Of a stretch of 64,000 nucleotides of DNA, positions 28,317-37,040 are shown in pieces. Position 1 is the stretch's first letter; each line of letters begins with the position of its first letter. Both the position numbers and the translations under genes were made by a program. The notes below the pieces were generated by a model. The model was not told the DNA's origin, did no database searches, and saw only the letters and a program-made list of their open reading frames with translations. The DNA is from Edaphobacter modestus (lineage in GTDB: Bacteria > Acidobacteriota > Terriglobia > Terriglobales > Acidobacteriaceae), in contig NZ_SHKW01000001.1 of assembly GCF_004217555.1 (NCBI RefSeq), positions 1,798,001 through 1,862,000 of the forward strand, given 5' to 3'.

Positions 28317-28897
28317 ACGATCTACTTTTCATCCGCCACGCCGAAACTCACATGGCCGGCACCTTTTGCGGTCAATCCGACCCGCCCGTGAACGCCGCAG
28401 GCCATCGGCAAATCCAGAAACTCGCTGAGCGCCTGCGCACCGAACCAATTTTGACCGTCTTCACGAGCGATCTACAACGCTCGGTGACGACCGCACGCGC
28501 ACTCGCTGAGTCCTTTGCCATTCCATGCATCACCCGCCCAGCCTTGCGCGAGATCGATTTTGGAAAGTGGGAGGGGCTGACTTGGGAGGAGATCGAGAAG
28601 CTTGATTTAACCTTCGCTATGAAGTGGCTCGAAGCCTTTCCGCACATGACGCCACCAGATGGCGAATCCTTCGAAATATTCGAAGCAAGAGTGATGGCCG
28701 AGACAAGCTATCTCCTTAGCCAGTCCGAAAGCAGCTTGATCGCCGTCGTCACGCACGCCGGAGTCATGCGTGCGATCCTTCGTACTCTCTGCGGTCTTGA
28801 CGAGAAGACAACATGGACCCTGACAAGACCCCACTGCTGCACTTTTCGATACGCGCATCATGCTCATCCCGATAGGCGCTTGCAGGAGGTGCTCTGA
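28313..28897 (+). CDS. cobC: Alpha-ribazole phosphatase CobC
   Basis: A canonical histidine phosphatase of 194 aa: LLFIRHAETHMAGTFCGQSD (RHAET motif with the nucleophile His), TSDLQRSVTTARALA, the EIDFGKWEGLTWEEI loop, and the second His in VVTHAGVMRAI. It removes the 5'-phosphate of alpha-ribazole phosphate or cobalamin phosphate. ATG at 28313 overlaps the cobS stop; the longer upstream frame lies inside cobS. It contrasts with the degenerate homologue at 16393-16986. Confidence 0.93.
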   Translation: MNDLLFIRHAETHMAGTFCGQSDPPVNAAGHRQIQKLAERLRTEPILTVFTSDLQRSVTTARALAESFAIPCITRPALREIDFGKWEGLTWEEIEKLDLTFAMKWLEAFPHMTPPDGESFEIFEARVMAETSYLLSQSESSLIAVVTHAGVMRAILRTLCGLDEKTTWTLTRPHCCTFRYAHHAHPDRRLQEVL

Positions 28898-29736
28898 TGA
28901 TGCCCGATATCCTCAACCGGATTCGTACCATAGAGCTTATCGCTTGGGACTTCGACGAGTACAAATCCCGTCCGGAGTCGATTGACCGCGAAAGGCCCGT
29001 CAAAGCGCGAGAGCTTGTCGTACGTCGGCAGTCGGATCATTCCTCCAGCGCGCTATGCGAAGAGGAGACTCGACTGCTTCGCGATACCTTAGTCCTACAA
29101 CAATCCCGCCTCGACCTCCACGCGGAGATGGTTGGCCTCGATTGGTCTCTTGGTGTCGTCGACCTGCGTCGGCTGCTCGCCTTTCAGCGTAGGCTGTCTT
29201 TCAATTCAACACTTCCCGCCATGACCGTCCCTCCGCAGTATGATTGGGACCGCCTCATCGAGATCGCTTTCGCTTCTCCAAATCCAGTCATCTGCGACGT
29301 GCTCTACGATACAGATAAGAAAACGGTCATTCTGCAATCCAGCAACCCCAACGTGCAGCTACGAGTGACGCAAGACCCCGCAGCGCCCGTCGCCGTGTAC
29401 GCGGGCAGTCCCTTCCTCGAGGTTGCTCAATACGCAGGGCGCTGGTTCCTACGCGATGGCTATCACCGCGCCTACATGCTGCTTCGGGCGGGTATTTTTC
29501 AAATTCCGGCAGTAATTGTTCGCGTCAGAACTCTCGAAGAACTCGGAGCCGTCCAACCACAGTTCTTCTCCGAGGCAATCCTTCTTTCGGAGCACCCCCC
29601 GTTTGTCAGCGACTTCCTCAATGATGCGTTGACCATCGAATACGAGCGCCATCCAATCATCAAGACGTTGCGTATCACGATGGAAGAGAGCATCACATTC
29701 CCACTTCCAATAGCAATTTCAGGAGAGCAACCATGA
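28897..29736 (+). CDS. Uncharacterised cob-operon protein with ParB/Srx-like DGYHR motif; candidate L-threonine kinase
   Basis: The 279-aa product belongs to no B12 family I recognise. The N-terminal third (IRTIELIAWDFDEYKSRP, VKARELVVRR) is hydrophilic. Around residues 80-110 a helix pair (SLGVVDLRRLLAFQRRL) precedes a beta-rich part, and at 183-212 there is WFLRDGYHRAYMLLRAG followed by IPAVIVRV. A D-G-x-H-R box before an alpha helix and a hydrophobic strand is the hallmark of ParB/sulfiredoxin-fold proteins, which include the free-serine kinases SerK and SbnI. The operon contains the L-threonine-phosphate decarboxylase but no PduX-type threonine kinase, so a kinase role would fill the gap; this is inference. 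It has a strong AGGAGG site and overlaps both neighbours, so it is a true operon member. Confidence 0.8.
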   Translation: MMPDILNRIRTIELIAWDFDEYKSRPESIDRERPVKARELVVRRQSDHSSSALCEEETRLLRDTLVLQQSRLDLHAEMVGLDWSLGVVDLRRLLAFQRRLSFNSTLPAMTVPPQYDWDRLIEIAFASPNPVICDVLYDTDKKTVILQSSNPNVQLRVTQDPAAPVAVYAGSPFLEVAQYAGRWFLRDGYHRAYMLLRAGIFQIPAVIVRVRTLEELGAVQPQFFSEAILLSEHPPFVSDFLNDALTIEYERHPIIKTLRITMEESITFPLPIAISGEQP

Positions 29737-30308
29737 GCATTTCAACCACACGCGGCGATGGCGGCCAGACGGGTCTCGCGGGCGGGATCCGCGTCTCCAA
29801 GGCGGATCTGCGGGTAGAGGCCTACGGCACCGTCGACGAACTGAACACCGTCCTCGGCTTCGCCCGCAGCATCTGCCAAAACCCCGAGATCAAGGCGTGG
29901 ACTGAAACGATCCAGCGCACACTTTTCCGGCTCGGCTCCGCTCTGGCCACTCCTCCCGAGAGCAAGAAGCAGCCGCCAGTCATCTCTGCCGAAGACGTTG
30001 CCATACTCACCGAACTCGTCCACAAGATTGAAGCGATTGAAGGCATCTTGTCGGACTGGTCGCTGCCTGGCGCACACACGGAGTCCGCCGCCTACGAGGT
30101 GGCGCGCACCGTCTGCCGGCGCGCAGAGCGAAATGCGATTCGATTTATTGAGAACGGCGGAGTGGTCAAACCCGAGATCATCGCCTACCTCAATCGGCTC
30201 TCCGACACAATCTGGCTCTTCGGTCGTCTCATCGAGTTCAACGCAGGCATCAACGCCCGCCTCCGCGATGAGACGAAGACAGGACCCAAGTGGTCGAGGG
30301 CATGGTAA
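29733..30308 (+). CDS. pduO: PduO-type ATP:cob(I)alamin adenosyltransferase
   Basis: The enzyme transfers the adenosyl group of ATP to reduced corrinoid. The 191-aa sequence is a typical PduO N-terminal-type four-helix protein: TTRGDGGQTGLAGG at the start, VEAYGTVDELNTVLGFAR, LFRLGSALATP, LPGAHTESAAYEVARTVCRRAERN and LNRLSDTIWLFGRL. It starts with an ATGA overlap and ends with TAATG shared with bluB. Confidence 0.95.
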   Translation: MSISTTRGDGGQTGLAGGIRVSKADLRVEAYGTVDELNTVLGFARSICQNPEIKAWTETIQRTLFRLGSALATPPESKKQPPVISAEDVAILTELVHKIEAIEGILSDWSLPGAHTESAAYEVARTVCRRAERNAIRFIENGGVVKPEIIAYLNRLSDTIWLFGRLIEFNAGINARLRDETKTGPKWSRAW

Positions 30309-31000
30309 TGAACGAACACGCAGAGTTTGATGTGTTGGAGCGCGCCGCTGTCTACCGCGCTATCGCCACTCGGCGCGATGTGCGCAGAGGATTTCTTGAG
30401 AAGCCTCTGCCTGACGAGCTGATTTTGCGATTGCTGTCCGCAGCTCATTGCGCCCCTTCCGTCGGTCTTATGCAGCCGTCGCGGTTCGTTTTGGTCCGAG
30501 ACTACGACGTCCGCCAAGCCGTCCATGAAGCATTTCTGCAGGCAAACGAACAGGCCCTGGCAACCTACACCGGCGAGCGACGCGAGCAATACGCAAGTCT
30601 GAAGCTCGAAAGTATCTTGGAAGCTCCACAAAACCTGTGCGTTCTAAGCGATCCGCAGAGTGAGCGCGGCCATCAACTTGGCCGCCATACGATGCCCGAG
30701 ACTGCGATCTACTCGACCGTCTGTGCGATACAGAATCTTTGGCTCGCCGCCCGGGTCGAAGGCGTAGGCGTAGGTTGGGTCAGCATTCTCGATCCGGATC
30801 GTCTCCGCGAGATACTGCACATTCCAGCAAACATCGTGCCGGTCGGCTATCTTTGCTTTGGCTACGTCGACCGCTTCGCCACACAGCCGGACCTCGAGCG
30901 CTTTGGGTGGGAGAGTCGGATACCGCTCGCTGAGGTCGTCTCCTACAACTATTATCCTGGCCAACAGGCATCCGGCAACCAAGAGACAGAAAAGCTATGA
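30308..31000 (+). CDS. bluB: 5,6-dimethylbenzimidazole synthase BluB
   Basis: BluB converts reduced FMN and oxygen to DMB, the lower base of B12. The 230-aa nitroreductase-fold protein has VYRAIATRRDVRRGF, LLSAAHCAPSVGLMQPSRF, LGRHTMPETAIYSTVCAIQNLWLAAR and GVGWVSILDP, the BluB-type signatures. I place the start at ATG 30308, which overlaps the pduO stop (TAATG); GTG at 30290 or ATG at 30302 are possible. Its presence means the cell makes true B12 aerobically. Confidence 0.95.
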   Translation: MNEHAEFDVLERAAVYRAIATRRDVRRGFLEKPLPDELILRLLSAAHCAPSVGLMQPSRFVLVRDYDVRQAVHEAFLQANEQALATYTGERREQYASLKLESILEAPQNLCVLSDPQSERGHQLGRHTMPETAIYSTVCAIQNLWLAARVEGVGVGWVSILDPDRLREILHIPANIVPVGYLCFGYVDRFATQPDLERFGWESRIPLAEVVSYNYYPGQQASGNQETEKL

Positions 31001-32565
31001 GGGCACGCGCAATCATGGTGCTCGGCACGAGTTCCCATGTAGGAAAATCGCTACTTGCGGCTGCACTCTGTCGAATCCTTGCGGATCAGGGAGTGAGCGT
31101 TGCACCCTTTAAGTCGCAGAATATGTCTCTCAACTCGTCTGCGAGTGTGGAAGGTCTTGAAATCGGCCGCGCGCAGGCTCTACAGGCGGAGGCTGCCCGC
31201 ATTCCCGCCTCGGTCCACATGAATCCCATCCTTCTGAAGCCTGCTGGAAACATGACATCGCAAGTGGTTGTTCGCGGCAAAATATGGGGCAGGCTCTCTG
31301 CCTCCGATTATCACCAGCGCCGTGTCGAAGAACTACTGCCCATTGTTCGCGAGAGCTACGAGATTCTTGCCGCGAAACATGAAGTCATCATCCTCGAAGG
31401 CGCCGGCTCGCCCGCGGAGATTAATCTGAAACAGCACGACATTGTCAATATGCGGATGGCCGAGATCGCCGATGCAGCCTGCATTCTCATCGGCGACATC
31501 GACCGCGGAGGCGTCTTTGCCTCGCTCTTCGGCACTGTTCAGTTGCTCGATTCGACGGAACAAACCCGCATCAAGTGCTTCCTCATCAATAAGTTCCGCG
31601 GGGATGTCGCGCTCCTCGAGCCCGGTATCCGCATGATGGAAGATCGCCTCCAGAAGCCGTGCCTGGGTGTCGTCCCGTACATTCATCATCTTGCGCTCGA
31701 AGAGGAAGACAGTCTCGGTCTTGCCGATATAACTGGCGAAACGAAGCCATGGTTGCCGGAGGATGTGCGTGAGAGACCATTGCGTATCGCTGTGGTTGCC
31801 CTGCCATCCTTTTCGAACTTCACCGATTTCGACGCTCTGCGCCACGAGCCATCCGTCTCCTTGGGTTTCTGCCGGGAGCCATCGCAGCTTGCGCTGGCCG
31901 ACTTAGTAATCTTGCCTGGCAGCAAACAGACGGTCGAAGACCTTCTCTGGATGCGCCGGCACAATCTTGATTCCAGCATTGTTGCGCATGCCGCCCAAGG
32001 CCTCGTCGTCGGCATCTGTGGAGGGATGCAGATGCTGGGCACTGCGATTGTCGATCCACGTGCCATGGAGCATGGCGATCAAGCCGATGCGCTGGGATTG
32101 CTGCCGTTTTCCACTCGCATGAACTCGGACAAGGTGACGCGCGCGATAACTGGTCGACTGTCTCGATCGATGCTCTTCGGTCAGCCTATGCCCGCGATGG
32201 ATATCGTCGGTTATGAGATCCATATTGGTGAAACGATGTATGCAGATGGCGCTCAGGCATTCTCAATCTTGAATGGGCACGAGCTCGACGGATGCATCTC
32301 CGCGGACACTCGAATCTTCGGATCGTATCTGCACGGCATCTTCGATGACGACAGATTCCGCCACGCCTTCCTTGCCGCGGCTCGGAGCTTCCATCAACTT
32401 GCTCCTGCGGCCCGCTTCGAGAACTGGAAGCAGAAGCGCGAAGATTCTTTTAACCAGCTAGCCGATACCGTTCGCGAATCGTTGGACCTGGTCCGTATCT
32501 TCGATTGGGCCGGCCTTCCGTACAAATCTCAAGGCCAGATTGAGACCATGGAGCAAATCCGTTGA
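30997..32565 (+). CDS. cobQ: Cobyric acid synthase CobQ
   Basis: CobQ amidates the b, d, e and g side chains of adenosylcobyrinic a,c-diamide. The 522-aa protein shows IMVLGTSSHVGKSLLAAALC, FKSQNMSLNS, GRAQALQAEAA, NPILLKPAG, DIDRGGVFASLFGT, INKFRGD, and a glutamine amidotransferase domain with Cys in GICGGMQMLG and YEIHIGET. ATG overlaps the bluB stop. Confidence 0.96.
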   Translation: MRARAIMVLGTSSHVGKSLLAAALCRILADQGVSVAPFKSQNMSLNSSASVEGLEIGRAQALQAEAARIPASVHMNPILLKPAGNMTSQVVVRGKIWGRLSASDYHQRRVEELLPIVRESYEILAAKHEVIILEGAGSPAEINLKQHDIVNMRMAEIADAACILIGDIDRGGVFASLFGTVQLLDSTEQTRIKCFLINKFRGDVALLEPGIRMMEDRLQKPCLGVVPYIHHLALEEEDSLGLADITGETKPWLPEDVRERPLRIAVVALPSFSNFTDFDALRHEPSVSLGFCREPSQLALADLVILPGSKQTVEDLLWMRRHNLDSSIVAHAAQGLVVGICGGMQMLGTAIVDPRAMEHGDQADALGLLPFSTRMNSDKVTRAITGRLSRSMLFGQPMPAMDIVGYEIHIGETMYADGAQAFSILNGHELDGCISADTRIFGSYLHGIFDDDRFRHAFLAAARSFHQLAPAARFENWKQKREDSFNQLADTVRESLDLVRIFDWAGLPYKSQGQIETMEQIR

Positions 32566-33545
32566 ATCGCTGCTCGCTCATTCCTGCTGCGTGGCTCCTC
32601 GACCAACTCGCCGGCGACCCCGAGTGGCTCCCGCATCCGGTGCGGCTAATCGGTTTCGCCACGGCGCGTGGTGAGGCTGCCCTTCGTCGGCCCAACCAGA
32701 GCGAGCTGTCGGAATTTATCTCAGGCGGAACCTTGAGCCTCGCTGTCGTTGCCACCAGTTACTATGCAACGCGTCAGTTGATTCGCTTAGCGAACCGATT
32801 ATCACCCGCACTGGGCAATACAGTGGAAGTCTTGCTCGCATGGACCTGCCTGGCAGCTCGCAATCTTGAACAGGAAGCAATCTCCGTTGTTAATGCGCTC
32901 GATTCTGGAGACCTGCCGCTCGCTCGTCACCGCCTCGCGCGCATCGTCGGACGCGACACCCTTCATCTAGACACGCACGAAATCTGCCGTGCCTTGATTG
33001 AGACGCTGGCTGAAAGCGCCTCCGACGGCATTCTTGCGCCGCTCTTCTACATGGCGCTGGGCGGCGTGCCTCTGGCTATGGCCTATAAAACCATCAATAC
33101 ACTGGACTCCATGATCGGACACGCAGACGAGCGTTACTTCTACTTCGGCAAGGCTGCCGCTCGGCTAGACGACGCAGCCAACTACCTGCCCGCACGCCTG
33201 ACCGCAGCTGCCATCGTGGCAGTCTCAAACTTCCACGAACGTTCCGACCCGCTGGCCGCGTGGCAGACATGGCGTCGCGACGGAGACGAGCACAAGAGCC
33301 CCAACGCAGGCCAACCCGAGAGCGCCATGGCGGGAGCCCTGCATGTTCGACTTGGAGGCGACAATACCTACGGCGGCGAGTTGATTCGGGCCGCGCATAT
33401 CGGCCACGAGTTTTCACGCCCATCACTACCGAAGGCCAAAGGAGCCATCCGGCTGGTCTCTGTCGTTACCCTACTTGGTGTGGCCTGCGGCGTTCTTCTC
33501 TCAGCCTGCGTTCAGTCACGCGAAGCATCAGGTACGTCCCGATGA
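32562..33545 (+). CDS. cbiB: Adenosylcobinamide-phosphate synthase CbiB (CobD)
   Basis: An integral membrane protein of 327 aa that joins adenosylcobyric acid to (R)-1-amino-2-propanol phosphate. Motifs: LLDQLAGDPEWLPHPVRLIG near the N-terminus, LARIVGRDTLHLD, ETLAESASDGILAPLFYMAL, YKTINTLDSMIGH and a late GGDNTYGGELI. Start is TTG at 32562 overlapping the cobQ TGA (TTGA); no ATG is better placed. Confidence 0.94.
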   Translation: MNRCSLIPAAWLLDQLAGDPEWLPHPVRLIGFATARGEAALRRPNQSELSEFISGGTLSLAVVATSYYATRQLIRLANRLSPALGNTVEVLLAWTCLAARNLEQEAISVVNALDSGDLPLARHRLARIVGRDTLHLDTHEICRALIETLAESASDGILAPLFYMALGGVPLAMAYKTINTLDSMIGHADERYFYFGKAAARLDDAANYLPARLTAAAIVAVSNFHERSDPLAAWQTWRRDGDEHKSPNAGQPESAMAGALHVRLGGDNTYGGELIRAAHIGHEFSRPSLPKAKGAIRLVSVVTLLGVACGVLLSACVQSREASGTSR

Positions 33546-34645
33546 TCGAACTCGCCCCCTCGCACGGCGGCCAACTGCGACAGATCTCCGAGCGCTTCAA
33601 TATTTTCTCGTCGCAACTGATCGACTTCAGCGCCAATATCAATCCCGACGGACCTCCTCCCGCAGTCTTGTCCACCTTGCGAACAAGGCTTGAAGACGTC
33701 TCGATGCTGACCGCATATCCCGATCTAGAAGAGGTCGGCCTCAAGCAATCGATAGCTGACTATGCCGGAGTTCACCCAAAACAACTCGTAGTCGCTAACG
33801 GCTTCATTCCACTGCTGGAGTCTGCGCTTCGCACACTAGGGGTCAAACGCTGCCTTCTCCCAGTGCCCGCCTTCGTCGAGTATCGCCGCAGCCTTGCACG
33901 TGCTGGAGTAGAGATCGAACCGCATATCCTCAGTCCGGGTTCCAACTTCCGTTATGACATCCACGCCTTGGTGCATGGTGGCCACGACGCTGTTTTGCTT
34001 GCCAATCCCCAGAATCCCTCGGGCGTCCTTACAACAAGGGATATTCTGCTCCAGTTTGTCTCAAAGTGCGCGGAACGAAACATCATCGTCCTCCTCGATG
34101 AAGCATTCATCGATTACGCACCTTTGGATTCACTGACGCTGGATGTTGAACAATTTACAAACCTGATCGTCTTTCGCTCCGTGACAAAGTTCCACGGCAT
34201 TCCGGGCCTCAGAGTGGCCTATGCAGTAGCCAACGAGGTTAGCGCGCGAGCCCTCAATGAAACATTGCCGCCCTGGCCGATCACGACTCTGGCTTCGTGC
34301 GCTGTCGCTTCCGCGTTAGCAGACCAGCACTTCGCTGAGCGCACCAGGCTGCACAACGACCAGCGAAGAGCTCATCTGAGAACTGGACTTGATGCCCTGA
34401 GCATCCACGCCTATCCTTCAGCCGCAAACTTTCTGCTTCTTCACCTTCCCGAGCATATCTCTGCAGATCGCTTCTGGAGACAGATGATCGTTGAACACCA
34501 TATGGTGTTACGAGACTGCTCAAACTATGAAGCTCTGCCATCCAGACACTTACGGATGGCGGTCCGCACGGCGGAGGAGAACGACAAGCTCGTCGGAGCA
34601 GCAGCTCAATTATTACCGTTTTGCCAGCGAAGCCAGTGGGCGTAA
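33542..34645 (+). CDS. cobD: L-threonine-O-3-phosphate decarboxylase (CobD of Salmonella, CobC of Pseudomonas)
   Basis: A class I/II PLP aminotransferase-fold enzyme of 367 aa that makes (R)-1-amino-2-propanol phosphate from L-threonine phosphate. It begins LAPSHGGQLRQISERFN, has IDFSANINPDGPP, LLANPQNPSGVLT, LLDEAFIDYAP, and the PLP-lysine segment FRSVTKFHGIPGLRVAYA, closing with LRMAVRTAEEND. The start ATG overlaps the cbiB stop (ATGA). Its substrate implies a threonine kinase in the cell. Confidence 0.93.
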   Translation: MIELAPSHGGQLRQISERFNIFSSQLIDFSANINPDGPPPAVLSTLRTRLEDVSMLTAYPDLEEVGLKQSIADYAGVHPKQLVVANGFIPLLESALRTLGVKRCLLPVPAFVEYRRSLARAGVEIEPHILSPGSNFRYDIHALVHGGHDAVLLANPQNPSGVLTTRDILLQFVSKCAERNIIVLLDEAFIDYAPLDSLTLDVEQFTNLIVFRSVTKFHGIPGLRVAYAVANEVSARALNETLPPWPITTLASCAVASALADQHFAERTRLHNDQRRAHLRTGLDALSIHAYPSAANFLLLHLPEHISADRFWRQMIVEHHMVLRDCSNYEALPSRHLRMAVRTAEENDKLVGAAAQLLPFCQRSQWA

Positions 34646-34659
34646 ACGAAGAGGAGGAT

Positions 34660-35440
34660 ATGAGACGGGCGGAGAAAGGCAAGGCCTATTTGGTTGGCTC
34701 AGGGCCAGGTGATCCGGAACTGTTGACGGTACGTGCTGTGCGATTGCTGGAGACGGCAGATGTTGTGTTTCATGATGACCTTGTGCCGGACGAAGTGCTC
34801 GGACTTGTGCATCGGAGTGCGCTTGTGGCGAGCATCGGAAAGCGGTTTGGGCGACCGAAGATTACGCAGGCAGGATTAATGAGTGATGATCGAATCGGCG
34901 CGTGCGGGGTATTCGGTGGTTAGGCACAAGAGTGGGGACCCGCTGGTGTTTGGGCGTGCGGGGGAAGAAATTGCAGCGTTGCGTGGGGCGGAGATCTCGT
35001 TTGAAGTGGTGCCAGGTGTGACCGCGGCGCTGGCGGCGGGTCCGATGTTGGGTTGCCGCTCACGGACAGGAAGAGCGCGTCGAAGCTAATTTTTTGCACG
35101 ACGCATCATGCTGCGGATAAGGCTGATTGCACCCGATCTGGAGTGGCCCGTGCCCGAGGATGCGACGCTGGTGGTGTATATGCCGGGGCGTGACCTCGGG
35201 CGGATTGCGCGGGAACTTATGGCGGCAGGCGTGAAGACGGCCACGCCTTGCTGTGCTGTGTCGCATGTGGCGACGGCGCGACAGAGTCATGCCGCTTGCA
35301 GATTAGTGGACTTTGCGGGGTTGGTGTGTGGGCCGGCGCCATTATTGCTATTGATCGGGCGAGCCATAGAGTCGCTGGTGAGCGGGGACGTTGGGCAGGC
35401 GCCGGGAGGTGTGCTGGCGCTGTTTCAGCACAGAACCTGA
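34660..35440 (+). pseudogene. cobA: Uroporphyrinogen-III C-methyltransferase CobA, three frameshifts
   Basis: SUMT makes precorrin-2 from uroporphyrinogen III and would feed both B12 and siroheme synthesis. The remains cover the whole gene in pieces: YLVGSGPGDPELLTVRAVRL to KITQAGL in frame 1; MIESARAGYSVVR and KSGDPLVFGRAGEE to VVPGVTAALAAG in frame 2 (shift near 34888); GLPLTDRKSASKLIF and CTTHHAADKAD in frame 3 (shift near 35045); PVPEDATLVVYMPGRDLGRI to the end in the fourth segment (shift near 35130). Base use differs from the rest of the operon (many TTG, GTG, GCG codons), suggesting separate origin. It starts 14 bp after cobD with a purine-rich ribosome-binding site. A functional SUMT must exist elsewhere if the pathway works. 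Confidence 0.85.
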
Positions 35441-35661
35441 CGAAAACGCGATAGCTTTTGTGATACGCCAGTTCTTGAGGCTTTATGTGCTTACAAGGAC
35501 TTCACCCTGCAGCTGCAGGGGTCTTATATTGCGAAGGAGAGCGTGGGCGGTCCGCGTTTTTGCCGGGAACGATCGCGTGCGTTCCGCCACATGGACTGCG
35601 TCTGGGCGGCTACAGCAGGATGACTGACCAGCGAACCCGCCGCCAGTGCAAATTACTCGCA
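35441..35661. other. Short intergenic stretch with a 16-bp palindrome
   Basis: The stretch between the cobA remnant and the convergent recombinase gene holds a perfect palindrome CCCTGCAGCTGCAGGG at 35505-35520 and nothing else recognised. Confidence 0.4.
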
Positions 35662-36285
35662 TCACTTCCCTCCCCTCGGCCTGATTGTGGTTCGTTTCGG
35701 GTTCCGTGCCTTTGTTGCAACCTTCAGCTTCACCGGTCCCGGTCTAACGATCCGATCAATGGTGGACTTCGACACACTAAACATCGTGCCAAGTTCCTGC
35801 TTCGAATACTGGTTGCCATCCCACAGTGAGCAAATCTTATCCATCTGGTCCTTTGCAAGCTTTGGCTTGCGCCCGCCCAGCCGCCCGCTAGCTATACCAG
35901 CAGCTAACCCCGCCATGGTTCGCTCCCGGATCAGTTCTCTCTCAAACTCGGCCAGCGATGCGAAGACGTGAAAGATTAAGCGTCCTGCGGCATGGCTAGT
36001 ATCAAATTTTTCTTTCAGAGAGACGAAAGCGACCTTGTGCCGCTGAAGAGTATTTACGATCTCCAACAAATCTGTTAACGATCGTCCAAGGCGATCGAGA
36101 CGCCACACCACGAGGGTGTCGCCCTCATCGAGACGGTCAAGGCATCGAGTCAGCTCGGGCCGGTCCACGTTCCGGCCACTCACCTTCTCCTCGTAGATCC
36201 TTTTGCAACCGGCTCTCTTAAGCTCCGCGAGCTGGGCCGCGTTCGTCTGGTCGTCCGTCGAAACGCGCGCACATCCAATTACCAT
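35662..36285 (-). CDS. Serine recombinase (resolvase/invertase family)
   Basis: A 207-aa small serine recombinase. The catalytic Ser is in CARVSTDDQ, and VWRLDRLGRSLTDLL, FHVFASLAEFERELIRERT and GRLGGRKPKL give the catalytic arginines, the E helix and the hinge to a C-terminal helix-turn-helix (SKQELGTMFSVSKSTIDRI). Such enzymes act on short crossover sites as resolvases or invertases. An AT-rich segment with repeats lies upstream. It marks the start of the accessory zone after the cob operon. Confidence 0.92.
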   Translation of the reverse strand: MVIGCARVSTDDQTNAAQLAELKRAGCKRIYEEKVSGRNVDRPELTRCLDRLDEGDTLVVWRLDRLGRSLTDLLEIVNTLQRHKVAFVSLKEKFDTSHAAGRLIFHVFASLAEFERELIRERTMAGLAAGIASGRLGGRKPKLAKDQMDKICSLWDGNQYSKQELGTMFSVSKSTIDRIVRPGPVKLKVATKARNPKRTTIRPRGGK

Positions 36286-36400
36286 GAAAAAGATATCACA
36301 AATAATGTCATAATCTATTTGTTTGTGACTTGAGTTATGATACGATTTTAGAGGATTTATAACTCACTTCAAAAGACGATTCAAAAACGTTCCATAAACC
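36286..36400. promoter_or_regulatory. AT-rich recombinase upstream region, possible res/crossover site
   Basis: This stretch is much more AT-rich than its neighbours. It contains TGTCATAATC, a GAGTTAT/ATAACTC inverted pair (about 36334-36367) and several ATGATAC-like words, as expected for a resolvase binding region next to its gene. The subsite pattern was not proven. Confidence 0.35.
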
Positions 36401-36439
36401 GTCGATTTTGATATCCGATCACAGAACAGGAGGATTCAC

Positions 36440-36637
36440 ATGGATACACCGCGTATCACGCCGCTCGATGATGACACCGCTCCGTTCGACGCCAACGAAT
36501 TCGACGCGGGCTATCTCGCCCGTCTTTCCGGTGAACCACAGTGTCTCGGAGCAACACGGGGCTGGCGAGCTGGCAGGGCCGATGCTGACGCGGGATGCCG
36601 CAGCTCGCAGGAGTCCTCGTTCAGGCGGATAGCGTAA
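36440..36637 (+). pseudogene. Short frameshifted gene stump with strong ribosome-binding site
   Basis: ATG at 36440 follows ACAGGAGGATTCAC. The start MDTPRITPLDDDTAPFDANE continues FDAGYLARLSGEP and looks like a real protein. After about residue 33 the sense seems to move to another frame (SVSEQHGAGELAGPMLTRD), so an indel is likely near 36540. I do not recognise the family. The following 400 bp to 37040 hold only repeat-like fragments. Confidence 0.35.
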
Positions 36638-37040
36638 CAAAGAAACAGCTATGAGGCGTAAGAAAGTCCTAGAATGGGTGCCTAAAAGGCTGTCAAATTC
36701 CGAAAGGTGAAGCCACAGTCGTCGACAGCATCCAATTAGCTGGAGATGTCTCCATGTCGAATCAAATTAAGTCCTCCGGATCCACATCAGTGACCGTAAA
36801 GTGGAACAAGTGGCCGATTTGAAGAACCTGCCAGTGACAGGGTACTGGGGCGACTCGCTAAGCCTCGCCCCAGACGACTCCCCCTGCTGCTTCGGATATC
36901 GGCACTCAGGATATCTACTCACTCGCCTGGCAAGCCCCATGACCCGTTGCTCTCTGGGACAACTGAAGATCGTTTGACGCTGACATGACCTGAGTAGGTG
37001 TAGGTCCCTTGCATCACTGGATGGTGCACCGGAGCAGACT

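Noticed and set aside
33260..33541. N-terminal extension of the threonine-phosphate decarboxylase
   Set aside because: It lies inside cbiB and lacks family similarity.
35505..35520. 16-bp palindrome as a terminator
   Set aside because: No U-run on either side and no loop; left as an unexplained palindrome.
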